Positions 17,123 to 25,337 of a stretch of 64,000 nucleotides of DNA are shown here, piece by piece. Numbering within the stretch: the first letter of the stretch is position 1; the number at the start of each line of letters is the position of its first letter. Origin of the DNA: Variovorax sp. 54 (GTDB lineage: Bacteria; Pseudomonadota; Gammaproteobacteria; Burkholderiales; Burkholderiaceae_C); the NCBI RefSeq assembly GCF_002754375.1, contig NZ_PEFF01000001.1, positions 5,039,501 to 5,103,500 of the forward strand. The letters are read 5' to 3'. The notes beneath the pieces are model-generated. The model ran no database searches. It was not told the origin of the DNA and was given only the letters and a program-made list of their open reading frames with translations. Made by a program: the position numbers and the translations under genes.

Positions 17123-17701
17123 ATGAGGCGCGTCATCTTCGGGCTCGTGTTGATCGGATTGGTCGCGGGCTGCGCAGGTCCAAGGGATTCCGCAAAGCAA
17201 CCTGTTGCGCCCAGAGACATTGTTTGGCAGGAGCCAACAGCAGCCGACGCGATCGTCTACCTTCTGCGAGCGCCCCACGACAAGTCCGTGCTGGTTCCGT
17301 CTGTTGATGGCTCGCCCACTCAGACCTTGCCGGTAGACGCATACATTGCCCTACGCCTGCCGCCTGGCACGCACCGCCTCGCCGGTGCTAAGTCCAACAC
17401 ACCCGAATCGAAGATTGACAGCTTGTCGATCGAACTCAAAGCGGGAGAGCGGCGGTTCTTCTACGTCTCCACCGCGTTGAATAATCCAGACCACCTGAGC
17501 GGTTCGGTCGGAGCCGTGGTGGGAGCCCATCTTGGCCTCGTAGGCGGGGTTGTGGCGACGGCCATCACTGCTTCCCTGCACAAAGAACCTTCCGGCTTCG
17601 GAACCCATCGATGGGTCGAATGCGAAGACATCGACGCTCGCGGACTCGCCTCGATTTCCGTGGAGGTTTTAGCCGTTGATGACGCGCGAAATCGCCCCTA
17701 G
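17123..17701 (+). CDS. Lipoprotein with DUF2846-like domain
   Basis: A 192-residue protein with an N-terminal lipoprotein signal (VLIGLVAGC, lipobox Cys near residue 18). The mature part has AIVYLLRAPHDKSVLVPS and ALRLPPGTHRLAG, the beta-sheet pattern of DUF2846-type periplasmic domains, then a hydrophobic glycine-rich stretch (GAVVGAHLGLVGGVVATAI). AGAGGA precedes the ATG at 17123 by 7 bases. The stop TAG (17699-17701) is the start of a copy of the dispersed repeat. Confidence 0.75.
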   Translation: MRRVIFGLVLIGLVAGCAGPRDSAKQPVAPRDIVWQEPTAADAIVYLLRAPHDKSVLVPSVDGSPTQTLPVDAYIALRLPPGTHRLAGAKSNTPESKIDSLSIELKAGERRFFYVSTALNNPDHLSGSVGAVVGAHLGLVGGVVATAITASLHKEPSGFGTHRWVECEDIDARGLASISVEVLAVDDARNRP

Positions 17702-17723
17702 TCGGCCAGAACCAGACATCGCC
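17700..17723 (+). repeat. Dispersed GGCTACAG repeat, partial copy c
   Basis: AGTCGGCCAGAACCAGACAT matches the corresponding part of copy a with two differences, but the GGCTAC head is replaced by the end of the upstream gene. The lipoprotein stop codon overlaps the repeat's first bases. Confidence 0.55.
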
Positions 17724-17724
17724 A

Positions 17725-18066
17725 ATGAGCATTCAGCTGCCCACCGCCTACCGCGTTTTCATCGATACAAACGGTTTGTTCGAGGGCTTCGCTGTCTTGG
17801 CGGGCGAAGAACACTACGTGGTCCTCTGGGGCGGAGATGAGATAGCTGCCTCCAACCCAGAAATGGAAGTGGATGTGTATGCGCCCGGCTTCGTCGCTTT
17901 CGCTGGGAACGGCGGCGGCGAAATTTATGCCTTCGATAAAGCGGGCGCCGTCTTCATGCTGCCGATGATCGGAATGGGGCCAAAGGCTGCAATCAAGGTG
18001 ACTGATGACTTCCTCGAATTTGCACGGGGTTTTCAGTGGGCAGTCGCACCGGGCAGCCCCCCGTAG
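17725..18066 (+). CDS. SMI1/KNR4-family (immunity-type) protein
   Basis: A 113-residue protein that ends in the typical SMI1/KNR4 pattern: GGGEIYAFDKAGAVFMLPMIGM followed by VTDDFLEFARGF. It is shorter than many family members because the N-terminal helix pair is reduced. In bacteria this fold is common among immunity proteins of polymorphic toxins, but no toxin gene is seen here. The ATG at 17725 follows the repeat copy directly. Confidence 0.75.
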   Translation: MSIQLPTAYRVFIDTNGLFEGFAVLAGEEHYVVLWGGDEIAASNPEMEVDVYAPGFVAFAGNGGGEIYAFDKAGAVFMLPMIGMGPKAAIKVTDDFLEFARGFQWAVAPGSPP

Positions 18067-18142
18067 ACGCTTGTATACGGCCCGTGCCTGACAGCCGACC
18101 AAGCTTTTCAACTTTCCTGCCCGACATTTTTTCCTCCGACCC

Positions 18143-18514
18143 ATGTCCAAGGTTGCCTCCTTCCTCATTGACGCTGGGCCAAAGAAGACGCAGGTCTTGA
18201 AGGCAATTCGGGACGTTTTTCAGCTGGGATATGCCGACATCCAAGAGAATGCATCAGCATCGACGCCGTTGGTCATTCGTCCGCTCTTTGATCGAGCGAA
18301 CCGCGACTTTCCCGAATCCCTTCTCGGACTTCTGCTGAAGTTGAACCAATTGGGTGCTGCCGTGGCGACCTACCAGTTGCTTGATCATCAGTGCTACGAC
18401 GCTGAGAATAAGTACTACGAGATCACCGCAGATCGTCTCCGAAACGCCATCGTCGCCAACAGGCAATCGCTCGCCGAGCAGAGGTTTCTAGGTTCCCTGG
18501 AAGGCACTGACTGA
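18143..18514 (+). CDS. Ribosomal L7/L12 C-terminal-like protein
   Basis: A 123-residue protein. Residues about 13-80 read like the L7/L12 C-terminal fold: GPKKTQVLKAIRDVFQLGYAD (compare KKIQVIKVVREITGLGLKEA), then a loop, LLGLLLKLNQLGAAVATYQL (compare KLEEAGATVELK). L7/L12 itself recruits translation GTPases; stand-alone copies of the domain occur in accessory genes with unknown roles. It follows the SMI1/KNR4 gene by 76 bases. The call rests on a visual match only. Confidence 0.55.
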   Translation: MSKVASFLIDAGPKKTQVLKAIRDVFQLGYADIQENASASTPLVIRPLFDRANRDFPESLLGLLLKLNQLGAAVATYQLLDHQCYDAENKYYEITADRLRNAIVANRQSLAEQRFLGSLEGTD

Positions 18515-18654
18515 GCGACACAGCTGAAGGACCGCTACTCAGGAATCTGGACGACAGCTAAGGGCCCATAGCGTCTGTACAGACTTCCTCCAAAGCAGTC
18601 TTCGCATCGAGCTCCGCGACGCTCCCACGCTGCGCGACACAGCGATCCCAGCCC

Positions 18655-18957
18655 ATGACCACAGAACCTCTTCCAATCACCCGGCCCGCCATCCTTGGCA
18701 TCGCATTCGCCGCCGCGGCGGGGTTCTTCTGGTGGGCGTTCTACGAGCGTTACTACCGGCACCGGGATTGCATCGAAGCAGCCGCATCAAGCTGCGTCAC
18801 AGCGGACGGCGCCAATCTCGTCGGCGCAGGCGCTGTGTGGTCCGTGGTCGCGGGTCTCTGTACGTGCGTTTCGATCTGCTACCTGGGGGTCGTGCTCCGC
18901 CGTCGTCGAGCGAATCGCGCGGATGGCCGGCGGTCGTCCAAGCCATGTCGCCGTTGA
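18655..18957 (+). CDS. Small two-helix membrane protein
   Basis: A 100-residue protein with hydrophobic segments at about residues 10-30 and 55-80, two cysteines between them (HRDCIEAAASSCV) and an Arg-rich C-terminal tail that should stay in the cytoplasm. No family is recognised. It converges on the FAD oxidoreductase gene. Confidence 0.55.
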   Translation: MTTEPLPITRPAILGIAFAAAAGFFWWAFYERYYRHRDCIEAAASSCVTADGANLVGAGAVWSVVAGLCTCVSICYLGVVLRRRRANRADGRRSSKPCRR

Positions 18958-18989
18958 AGCGCATTCCAACTTTGCGGGCAGTACCGCAG

Positions 18990-20024
18990 TCAAGAACCTA
19001 GAACAGCTTCGGCGCAGCGTCGACCAAGGAGCGGGGCAAGGATCACGCCGGGGTGCGCGACCACTGCATACAAACCTTCGATGTTCCCCACAGCGCCGCA
19101 AAGTGGCCTGCCATCGGCTGTCATGGGCCGTTGCACGGCGTTGATGGACAGAAGCGATGGCGTCGTCGCAGTCCCAAGAAGATGCGCAATGGCGTTGCCA
19201 GTCTGCGTGGCAAGGGCGGAGAGGCCGGGCTCGCCATCTTCTGGACAGTCGGCAGCAGACACAAGGCCGCCTCCCAAGGCGGGGCGCAGCTCCATGTCCT
19301 GCGCACAGATCAGGTGGCGAATGCCGTGCGCCTGCGCACCGAAGCGAATCAACACGGCCGGCGACGCATGGATCGGAAGGTCGACGCCGACCGTCGAGGC
19401 CAGCGTGCGCGCGCCACAACCATTGGCGAGCACAACGATGTCGGCAGGCAGTGTCCGCCCTTCGATCACAACACCTGTGATGCGGTGGCCTGTGGCTTCG
19501 ATCGCTTCCACCGTTCCCTGGCGGACACATGCCCTCGCAGCCTGCGCCCCTGTCAGCAGTTGGCGTGCAAATGCGGTGGGTTCCAGTGCGAAGTCGCCGG
19601 GCGCCCAGGCAGCGAGCGGCGGCGGTTCTGCAAGCATCGGTTCCATTTCGGCGACCTGGGCGCGAGCAAGTCGCTCGATCCGTGTGCCGGCGGTTCGATG
19701 CTCGGCAATCATGGCGGTCGTTTCGTCTTCCGTAGACCGCCAGAGAAGCGCGCCGCGCGCTGCGATCGGCAACGGGCCGAGTTCGCGCGCGAGACGGACA
19801 AACTCCTCCAGTGCCTTCAGCCTCTCGGCGAATGCTGCCGGGTTGTCGGAGGGTGTACTTGCGCTGGCGCCGACCCATCCGAAAGATGCGGCGGTCGCAG
19901 AGGAGAGATCGTTGGGGGCGCGTTCAATCAACGTGACTGCTGCGCCTGCCTTGGACAGATGCCAAGCCGCCGACGCACCCATGATGCCTCCGCCCACCAC
20001 GATGACCTTGTTTCTGTGTTTCAC
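18990..20024 (-). CDS. FAD-dependent oxidoreductase (DAO family)
   Basis: A 344-residue flavoprotein of the D-amino-acid oxidase/glycine oxidase family. The dinucleotide-binding site is VIVVGGGIMGASAAWHLSKAG (residues 7-27) with an acidic residue ending strand 2 (VTLIERAP), and the C-terminal FAD motif is GLYAVVAHPGVILAPLLG. Such enzymes oxidise amino or imino acids to keto acids with release of H2O2 when O2 is the acceptor. Its start overlaps the GFA gene stop by four bases (20021-20024), so the two are translationally coupled. Confidence 0.9.
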   Translation of the reverse strand: MKHRNKVIVVGGGIMGASAAWHLSKAGAAVTLIERAPNDLSSATAASFGWVGASASTPSDNPAAFAERLKALEEFVRLARELGPLPIAARGALLWRSTEDETTAMIAEHRTAGTRIERLARAQVAEMEPMLAEPPPLAAWAPGDFALEPTAFARQLLTGAQAARACVRQGTVEAIEATGHRITGVVIEGRTLPADIVVLANGCGARTLASTVGVDLPIHASPAVLIRFGAQAHGIRHLICAQDMELRPALGGGLVSAADCPEDGEPGLSALATQTGNAIAHLLGTATTPSLLSINAVQRPMTADGRPLCGAVGNIEGLYAVVAHPGVILAPLLGRRCAEAVLGS

Positions 20025-20515
20025 GGATGGGGTGTGCGTGATGGCCGAGCCAGCACAGGCGCTTCATACCGCGAGGCCACCTCGGGCTGTCCATCGCGCG
20101 TGGCCCGTGCCCTGGCAAAGCAATCCACATCGGCCGGCAAGGCCACGCCGCTTTGCGCGGAGCGCGTCCAGATGTGGCTCGTGAGTTCGACCGCGTTCGG
20201 ATCGTCATAGCACCCGCGCGAGATGGCGCGGACCTCGGGCCAGCGCTCGAAGGTCAGGCCCATCGTCGTGCCGCATGCGGGGCAGAAATGAACGAAGACC
20301 TTCTTGTGGCTGCCGTCCGAGTGATGTGCGTACTGCCGCAGTTCGCCGTCGTTGAACTGCACGGCGTCCATCGGAAAGAGCGACTCGGCATAGAACGACG
20401 TGCCGCTCATGCGCTGGCAGAAGGTGCAATGGCAGGCGAACGTGCGCAGCGGCGGCTGGCTCGTGCGGAACCGGACCTTGCCGCAGAGGCAACCCCCTTC
20501 AAGTACAGCTGGCAT
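20021..20515 (-). CDS. GFA/CENP-V family zinc protein
   Basis: A 164-residue protein with the zinc pattern of the GFA (glutathione-dependent formaldehyde-activating) family: GGCLCGKVRF near residue 9, CHCTFCQRMSGTSF near residue 29 and FCPACGTTM near residue 77. The name is historic; most members have no proven activity with formaldehyde. It sits upstream of and overlaps the FAD oxidoreductase gene, so the two probably act on the same small-molecule pathway. Confidence 0.92.
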   Translation of the reverse strand: MPAVLEGGCLCGKVRFRTSQPPLRTFACHCTFCQRMSGTSFYAESLFPMDAVQFNDGELRQYAHHSDGSHKKVFVHFCPACGTTMGLTFERWPEVRAISRGCYDDPNAVELTSHIWTRSAQSGVALPADVDCFARARATRDGQPEVASRYEAPVLARPSRTPHP

Positions 20516-20570
20516 ACGGCACCCGGAAAAAGATCGGATTCTGCCCCGATGGATGGGGCCGATGCCACGC

Positions 20571-21521
20571 TCAGGCCAGACCGAGTTCCTTGGCTTCGGC
20601 TTCGTAGCTGGGATACGACGCCTTCATCGTCGCGCCATTGAGGATCATCTCGGCCACGAGCGTGCGCGACGGCATCTCGTACACCTGGGTGCGTATCCAC
20701 ACGGACTCGGTGCGCGCGCTCTCGCTCAGCGCGATGATCTCGCGTTCCAATTCGTAGTCCTGGTCGACGAAGAGCGGGCCCTTGATGAGGCGAATCTCCT
20801 GCCCGGCGAACAGGCCCACCGCCGGCTTGCGGCCGCTCAGTTGTGCCTCGGCGCTGGTAGAGCCGAGCAGCACGCTGATCATCTCGGTCGGGATGATGGC
20901 CCGGCCCCACGGCGAGCGCTGGCCGCCTTCGGGCGTGTACCAGTCGCAGGGCTCGGTGATGGCCTTGAGCTTGTCGGCGAGCGTGAAGGGGTAGTGGTCG
21001 CCCATGTGCTGGTCGAAGCCCATGCGGATCTTTTCGACGACGGCGCCGCGCTGGCCCACGCGCAGGTCGCGGTTGATGACCAGGCCTTGGGCCGGGCGCA
21101 GCTTCGCGATGCGCTGGGGCAGCTCGTGCGGGTGCTGCGACGCATCGCCGATCGATGCAGTGCCGGTCAGCACGGGCGTGCCGTCGGCCTTCTCGGCACG
21201 CAGGCGCACGAAGGTCGCGCCGGGCGCGGGCAGGTCGACAAAGGCGCGCACCGACTCACCCTCGACCACCATGTTCTGGTAGTGGGCGCTGATGCAGCCG
21301 GTCTCGAACCAGGCCTGGCCGAACACGTGGAACAGCAGGGGATCGAACTGGCTGAAGTGCGTCGGCCCTTCGATCGGTCCGGCGCGCAAGCCCAGGTTTT
21401 CCGCCGTCGCGTCGTCGTGGATGGACTTGTGATCGTCGTAGGTCTGGTCGGCCAGCATCTGGCGCGGCTGGCGCAGCGAGCCGCACAGGCCCAGGGCGGT
21501 GGTGGTGAAAGGCGAGGTCAT
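20571..21521 (-). CDS. Hotdog-fold (MaoC-like) hypothetical protein
   Basis: A 316-residue protein with the outline of a double-hotdog dehydratase-type protein: FTTTALGLCGSLRQPRQMLAD at the N-terminus, a conserved GPIEGPTHFSQFDPLLF segment, and a second half with VINRDLRVGQRGAVVEKIR. A clear MaoC hydration dyad (D-x4-H) was not confirmed, so activity is uncertain. The start is ATG at 21521. It is read in the same direction as the GFA gene but separated by 55 bases. Confidence 0.6.
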   Translation of the reverse strand: MTSPFTTTALGLCGSLRQPRQMLADQTYDDHKSIHDDATAENLGLRAGPIEGPTHFSQFDPLLFHVFGQAWFETGCISAHYQNMVVEGESVRAFVDLPAPGATFVRLRAEKADGTPVLTGTASIGDASQHPHELPQRIAKLRPAQGLVINRDLRVGQRGAVVEKIRMGFDQHMGDHYPFTLADKLKAITEPCDWYTPEGGQRSPWGRAIIPTEMISVLLGSTSAEAQLSGRKPAVGLFAGQEIRLIKGPLFVDQDYELEREIIALSESARTESVWIRTQVYEMPSRTLVAEMILNGATMKASYPSYEAEAKELGLA

Positions 21522-21639
21522 GGGGGAGGGCTCCGTGTAGCCGGCGGCAGGTGCCAGTCGAATTCGCGATGATGGCAAAGTCTGCGCGCTGCGCCTGTCG
21601 CCTAGGGAACGCCCGATGCGGCCACGCAGGCCCACGCGG

Positions 21640-22467
21640 TCAACGCACCACCATCGCCAGGAAAACCGCGATCAGCAAGGCCAGGTAGACCTTGGCGTGG
21701 ATTCGGTCCGGAATGCGCCCGATCCACAGCGCGGCGACGCGAATGCCGATCCAGGAGCCCACCACGAGCGTCGCCGCCGCACGCACGTCGACGTACCCCA
21801 GATGCCACGGCCCGAACGACGGCGTTGATGTGGTCGACAAGACCACGTACGTGGCCGTGCCCGCCAGCGCCACCGGCAGGGACAGCGGGTTGGCCATGGC
21901 CGTCGCGCGGCTCATCTCGATGCCGCGACGGCGCATGAGGGGCACCGTCATCACGCTGCCGCCGACCCCGAGGAATGCGGCGATGCCGCCGATCACCAGC
22001 CCTGACAGCGTCGTGGCCGCGGCAGAGGGCGCTGCCTTGGGTGCCGCAGTCGGCGAAAGAAAACCGGGCCGGAGCCAGCAGTCCCCGATGGTCAGCGCCA
22101 GATACACGGCAAATGCCCAGCGCAGCCATTCCCCCTGCACTGCGGTGGCGGCCAGCGCACCCAGCACCGCACCGGCACCCATGGCGCCCAGCAGCGGCCG
22201 GACTTGCGACCAATCGAGCGTCCCTGCACGCTGATGACGCCAGGTGGCCAGCAGCGCGCCGAAGATCATCACGCACGTGGACGTGGCGACGGCGATCTGC
22301 ATGGCCGACCGCCCGATGGCGCTGTCAGGCGCGTTCAACTGGGACAAGAGCTGGTACAGCAAGGGGACCACGACGAACCCACCGCCGAAGCCGAACAGCA
22401 CGGTGGTGACGCCCGTCAGGCATCCACACACCACCAACAACAGATACAACAACACGAGCAGCTCCAT
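21640..22467 (-). CDS. TauE/SafE-family sulfite/anion exporter
   Basis: A 275-residue membrane protein with about eight hydrophobic segments and the two family glycine motifs: LFGFGGGFVVVPLLYQL near residue 25 and AFLGVGGSVMTVPLM in the second half. The family exports sulfite, sulfoacetate or other organosulfur anions. Start: ATG at 22467, or GTG at 22473. It is divergent from an AraC-type gene across a 12-bp palindrome, so that regulator may control it. Confidence 0.9.
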   Translation of the reverse strand: MELLVLLYLLLVVCGCLTGVTTVLFGFGGGFVVVPLLYQLLSQLNAPDSAIGRSAMQIAVATSTCVMIFGALLATWRHQRAGTLDWSQVRPLLGAMGAGAVLGALAATAVQGEWLRWAFAVYLALTIGDCWLRPGFLSPTAAPKAAPSAAATTLSGLVIGGIAAFLGVGGSVMTVPLMRRRGIEMSRATAMANPLSLPVALAGTATYVVLSTTSTPSFGPWHLGYVDVRAAATLVVGSWIGIRVAALWIGRIPDRIHAKVYLALLIAVFLAMVVR

Positions 22468-22480
22468 CGACACAGAAAGA

Positions 22481-22492
22481 AGCCTCGAGGCT
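22481..22492. promoter_or_regulatory. 12-bp palindrome between divergent genes
   Basis: AGCCTCGAGGCT is a perfect palindrome 14 bases upstream of the TauE/SafE-type start and 75 bases upstream of the AraC-type start. It is a candidate regulatory site, although a 12-bp GC-rich palindrome can occur by chance in this DNA. Confidence 0.35.
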
Positions 22493-22566
22493 AGGGTGGG
22501 AGGGCTTGGCGCGCTTGCGATGTTCGGTCAACAATATTTGCGTTCCGGCCAACCCACCGATTCGCT

Positions 22567-23331
22567 GTGCGCAACCAGTCCCTCGACGCCCTCGACCCCA
22601 CGCCGCGTGCCGTTCTGGCCATCGGCACCGACTACGCGCCGGGCACCGTGCTCGAAATGCACAGCCATCGCCGTGCCCAGTTTCTCTACGGCGCCACCGG
22701 GCTGATGGAGGTGGGCACGGACGATGGCGCCTGGGTCGTGCCGCCCCACAGCGGTGTGTGGATTCCCGCCGGCAAGCCGCACCGGGTGAAGATGGTGGGC
22801 GTCAGCACCCGCAGCCTCTACATCGAGCCCGCAGCGGCACCGCGCGGCGGTTCGCTGTGCGAAGTGCTGGCGGTGTCGCTCTTGCTGCGGCAGCTGCTGA
22901 TCGAGGCCATCGACGTGCCGGCGCTGTATGACGAGCGCGGCCGCGATGGCTTGCTGATGTCACTGGCGCTGCAGGAGGTGCGCCGTGCGGCCGCATTGCC
23001 CTTCTTTGCGCCACTGCCCAGCGATCCACGTCTGGCGGCACTGTGCATCGCGTTCCTGCACCAGCCCGATGTGCGCACGCCTCCGCTCGCCTGGGCACGG
23101 CAGCTGCACCAGAGCGAACGCACGTTCAGCCGGTTCTTTCGCCTGCACACGGGCATGACGTTCGCCGAATGGCGCAGCCAGGCCTGCCTGCTCTCGGCCA
23201 TGGCCCAGTTGGCCATGGGCCATTCGGTGACCACCGTGGCGCTTCAGCTGGGCTACGACAGCCCGGGTGCCTTCTCCACGATGTTCCGAAAGCGGCTCGG
23301 GCAGAAGCCGTCGGCGTTCATGGCCGCGTGA
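22567..23331 (+). CDS. AraC-family regulator with cupin sensor domain
   Basis: A 254-residue regulator. The N-terminal half is a small cupin (LEMHSHRRAQFLYGATGLMEV and PPHSGVWIPAGKPHRV), which usually binds a small ligand. The C-terminal half is a double helix-turn-helix of AraC type (LHQSERTFSRFFRLHTGMTF and VTTVALQLGYDSPGAFSTMF). The start is GTG at 22567. The family commonly regulates a divergent transporter, here the TauE/SafE gene. Confidence 0.92.
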   Translation: MRNQSLDALDPTPRAVLAIGTDYAPGTVLEMHSHRRAQFLYGATGLMEVGTDDGAWVVPPHSGVWIPAGKPHRVKMVGVSTRSLYIEPAAAPRGGSLCEVLAVSLLLRQLLIEAIDVPALYDERGRDGLLMSLALQEVRRAAALPFFAPLPSDPRLAALCIAFLHQPDVRTPPLAWARQLHQSERTFSRFFRLHTGMTFAEWRSQACLLSAMAQLAMGHSVTTVALQLGYDSPGAFSTMFRKRLGQKPSAFMAA

Positions 23332-23361
23332 AGTACCTGGGGCACCGAGTGGTCGCCTGCC

Positions 23362-24333
23362 TCATTGCGCCTCGACGCCCAGGTCGCGCATCCGCTTGGT
23401 GATCACGTGGAACTCCTCCTTGTACGACGCCGCGAACTGCTCGGGCGTGCTGTTCATCACCTCGAAGCCGCGGCCCACGAACAGCTGGCTGACGTCGGGC
23501 GAACCGACGATGGCGCGCACTTCGCGGGCCAGCTTGTCGACGATGGGCTGCGGCGTCTTCGCCGGTGCCAGCAGCCCGATCCAGACGTTGGTGTCGTAGA
23601 GCGGATCTTTGAAGCCCAGCTCGTGCATGGTCGGGACCTGCGGGAGCGTGGTGGAGCGCTGGCGCCCCAGCACGGCCAGTGGCACGACCTTGCCCGTCGG
23701 CACATGCTGCATCGCACTGGGCACCGACGACAGGCCGAGGTCGATGGTGCCCGACAGCAGGTCGGTCACCACGGGCCCTTCGCCGCGCTGCGGCACATGC
23801 ACCATGCCGGCGTTCAGTCCGCGGTTGAGGCTCTCGCCGGCCAGATGGCCCAGCCCGCCCACGCCCCAGGACCCGTAGCTCAGCTTCGCGCCGCCCTTGG
23901 CCACCTTGGCCTTCAGGTCTTCGATGCTCTTGATGCCGGTGCCGGGGTGCGTGGAGATCAGCGCCGGGCTGCGCACCACCTGCGTGACGCCGACGAAGTC
24001 CTTCTGCGGGTCGTACGCGAGGGTCTTGAACAACGCGGTGTTGTTGATCTGCGAGTCGGTGATGGTCATCAGCAGCGTGTAGCCGTCGGGCTTGGCGCGG
24101 CCGACTTCGCCGGCGCCGATGGCGCCCGCCGCGCCCGCCTTGTTGTCCACCACCACCGGTTGCCCCATCGATTTCGAGAGGCGATCGCCGAGGGTGCGCG
24201 CGACGAAGTCGGTCGCGCCGCCGGCCGCGTAGGGCACGACGAGGCGGATCGGCCGCGAGGGGTAGCTTTCCTGCGCGGCGATGGGAAGCGCCAGCGTGAT
24301 CGCTGCGCAAGCGGCCGTCATTCTTTTGAACAT
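23362..24333 (-). CDS. Bug/TctC-family periplasmic substrate-binding protein
   Basis: A 323-residue exported protein: signal peptide [20 protein letters not shown], then [20 protein letters not shown], the opening that defines the Bug (Bordetella uptake gene) family, and [22 protein letters not shown]. These proteins bind carboxylates for tripartite tricarboxylate transporters; the TctA/TctB membrane parts are not nearby, which is usual for orphan Bug proteins. It is the last gene of the oxygenase operon, so the ligand is probably the aromatic substrate. Confidence 0.92.
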   Translation of the reverse strand: MFKRMTAACAAITLALPIAAQESYPSRPIRLVVPYAAGGATDFVARTLGDRLSKSMGQPVVVDNKAGAAGAIGAGEVGRAKPDGYTLLMTITDSQINNTALFKTLAYDPQKDFVGVTQVVRSPALISTHPGTGIKSIEDLKAKVAKGGAKLSYGSWGVGGLGHLAGESLNRGLNAGMVHVPQRGEGPVVTDLLSGTIDLGLSSVPSAMQHVPTGKVVPLAVLGRQRSTTLPQVPTMHELGFKDPLYDTNVWIGLLAPAKTPQPIVDKLAREVRAIVGSPDVSQLFVGRGFEVMNSTPEQFAASYKEEFHVITKRMRDLGVEAQ

Positions 24334-24383
24334 GGTTGTCTCCAGTGGTGGGGTTGAGTGGTCTGCTTGTTGTTCGGGGAACG

Positions 24384-25334
24384 TCAGAGATCGAGGACGA
24401 GCACGGCGCTGCGTGCGCGGGAGACGCAAGGCAGGATGCAGCTGTGGCTGTCGCGCTCCTCGTCGCTGAGCACGAAGTCGCGGTGCTCGGCCTCGCCTTC
24501 GAGCAGCGGCACCTCGCAGCTGCGGCACATGCCTTCGCGGCACGAGAAGGGAACGCTGACGTTCGCGCTTTCCAAGGCATCGAGCAAGCTCTGCTGCGGC
24601 GCGACGTTGATCCGCTGGCCGCTGCGATGCAGCACCACGGTGAAGCTGCCGGCCGGTGCCACGGGCGTGGCCTGGTCTGGCGGCGCGAAGCGCTCGAAAT
24701 GGGTGGCCGCCTTGTCGATGCCGACCACGCCTGCGGCCGCGCCGACCGCGTTCATCAGCCCTTCGGGGCCGCAGCAGTAGACGTGGGCGCCCGGGGCTGC
24801 ACGGCTCAGCCAGCCCGCCAGATCGGGCGGCGTGCCTGCCGCTTCCTGGTCCACGTGCAGTTGCACGCGGTCAGGGTGGCGCGCCAGCGTCCACGCGTAG
24901 GCGGCACGCGCCCGCGTGCGCACGCAGTACAGCAGCTTCCAGGGCCTGGCATGGGCCTCGCACCAGAGGATCATGCTCAGCAGGGGCGTGATGCCGATGC
25001 CGCCGGCCACGAACACGTGTTCGGTGGCGGCAGGGGCGATGCCGAACAGCGCGCGCGGCGCGCCCACTTCGAGCACATCGCCCACGACAAGGCGCTGGTG
25101 AACGAAGGCCGAGCCGCCGCGCGAGGCCGGTGCCAGGCCCACGCCAAGTACGTAGCGATGGTGCTCCAGCGGTGAGTTGGCCAGCGAGTACGGGCGGCGG
25201 ATGTCGCCGGGCAGCAGCAGGTCCACATGGGCGCCCGCGGTGAAAGGCGGCAGCGCGGCACCGTCCTGCGCACGCAACTCCAGGCCGAGCACATCCTGCG
25301 CCTCGTGCGTGAGGCGGGTGACGACAAGCTTCAT
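24384..25334 (-). CDS. VanB-type oxidoreductase (FMN/NAD/2Fe-2S)
   Basis: A 316-residue electron-transfer protein with the phthalate dioxygenase reductase layout. It has a flavin-binding barrel ([21 protein letters not shown] has the R-x-Y-S signature near residue 45), a nucleotide-binding domain ([16 protein letters not shown]) and a C-terminal plant-type 2Fe-2S domain with cysteines in CREGMCRSC and SHSCILPC. It passes electrons from NAD(P)H to the Rieske oxygenase encoded upstream; the genes are 3 bases apart. Confidence 0.93.
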   Translation of the reverse strand: MKLVVTRLTHEAQDVLGLELRAQDGAALPPFTAGAHVDLLLPGDIRRPYSLANSPLEHHRYVLGVGLAPASRGGSAFVHQRLVVGDVLEVGAPRALFGIAPAATEHVFVAGGIGITPLLSMILWCEAHARPWKLLYCVRTRARAAYAWTLARHPDRVQLHVDQEAAGTPPDLAGWLSRAAPGAHVYCCGPEGLMNAVGAAAGVVGIDKAATHFERFAPPDQATPVAPAGSFTVVLHRSGQRINVAPQQSLLDALESANVSVPFSCREGMCRSCEVPLLEGEAEHRDFVLSDEERDSHSCILPCVSRARSAVLVLDL

Positions 25335-25337
25335 GGC

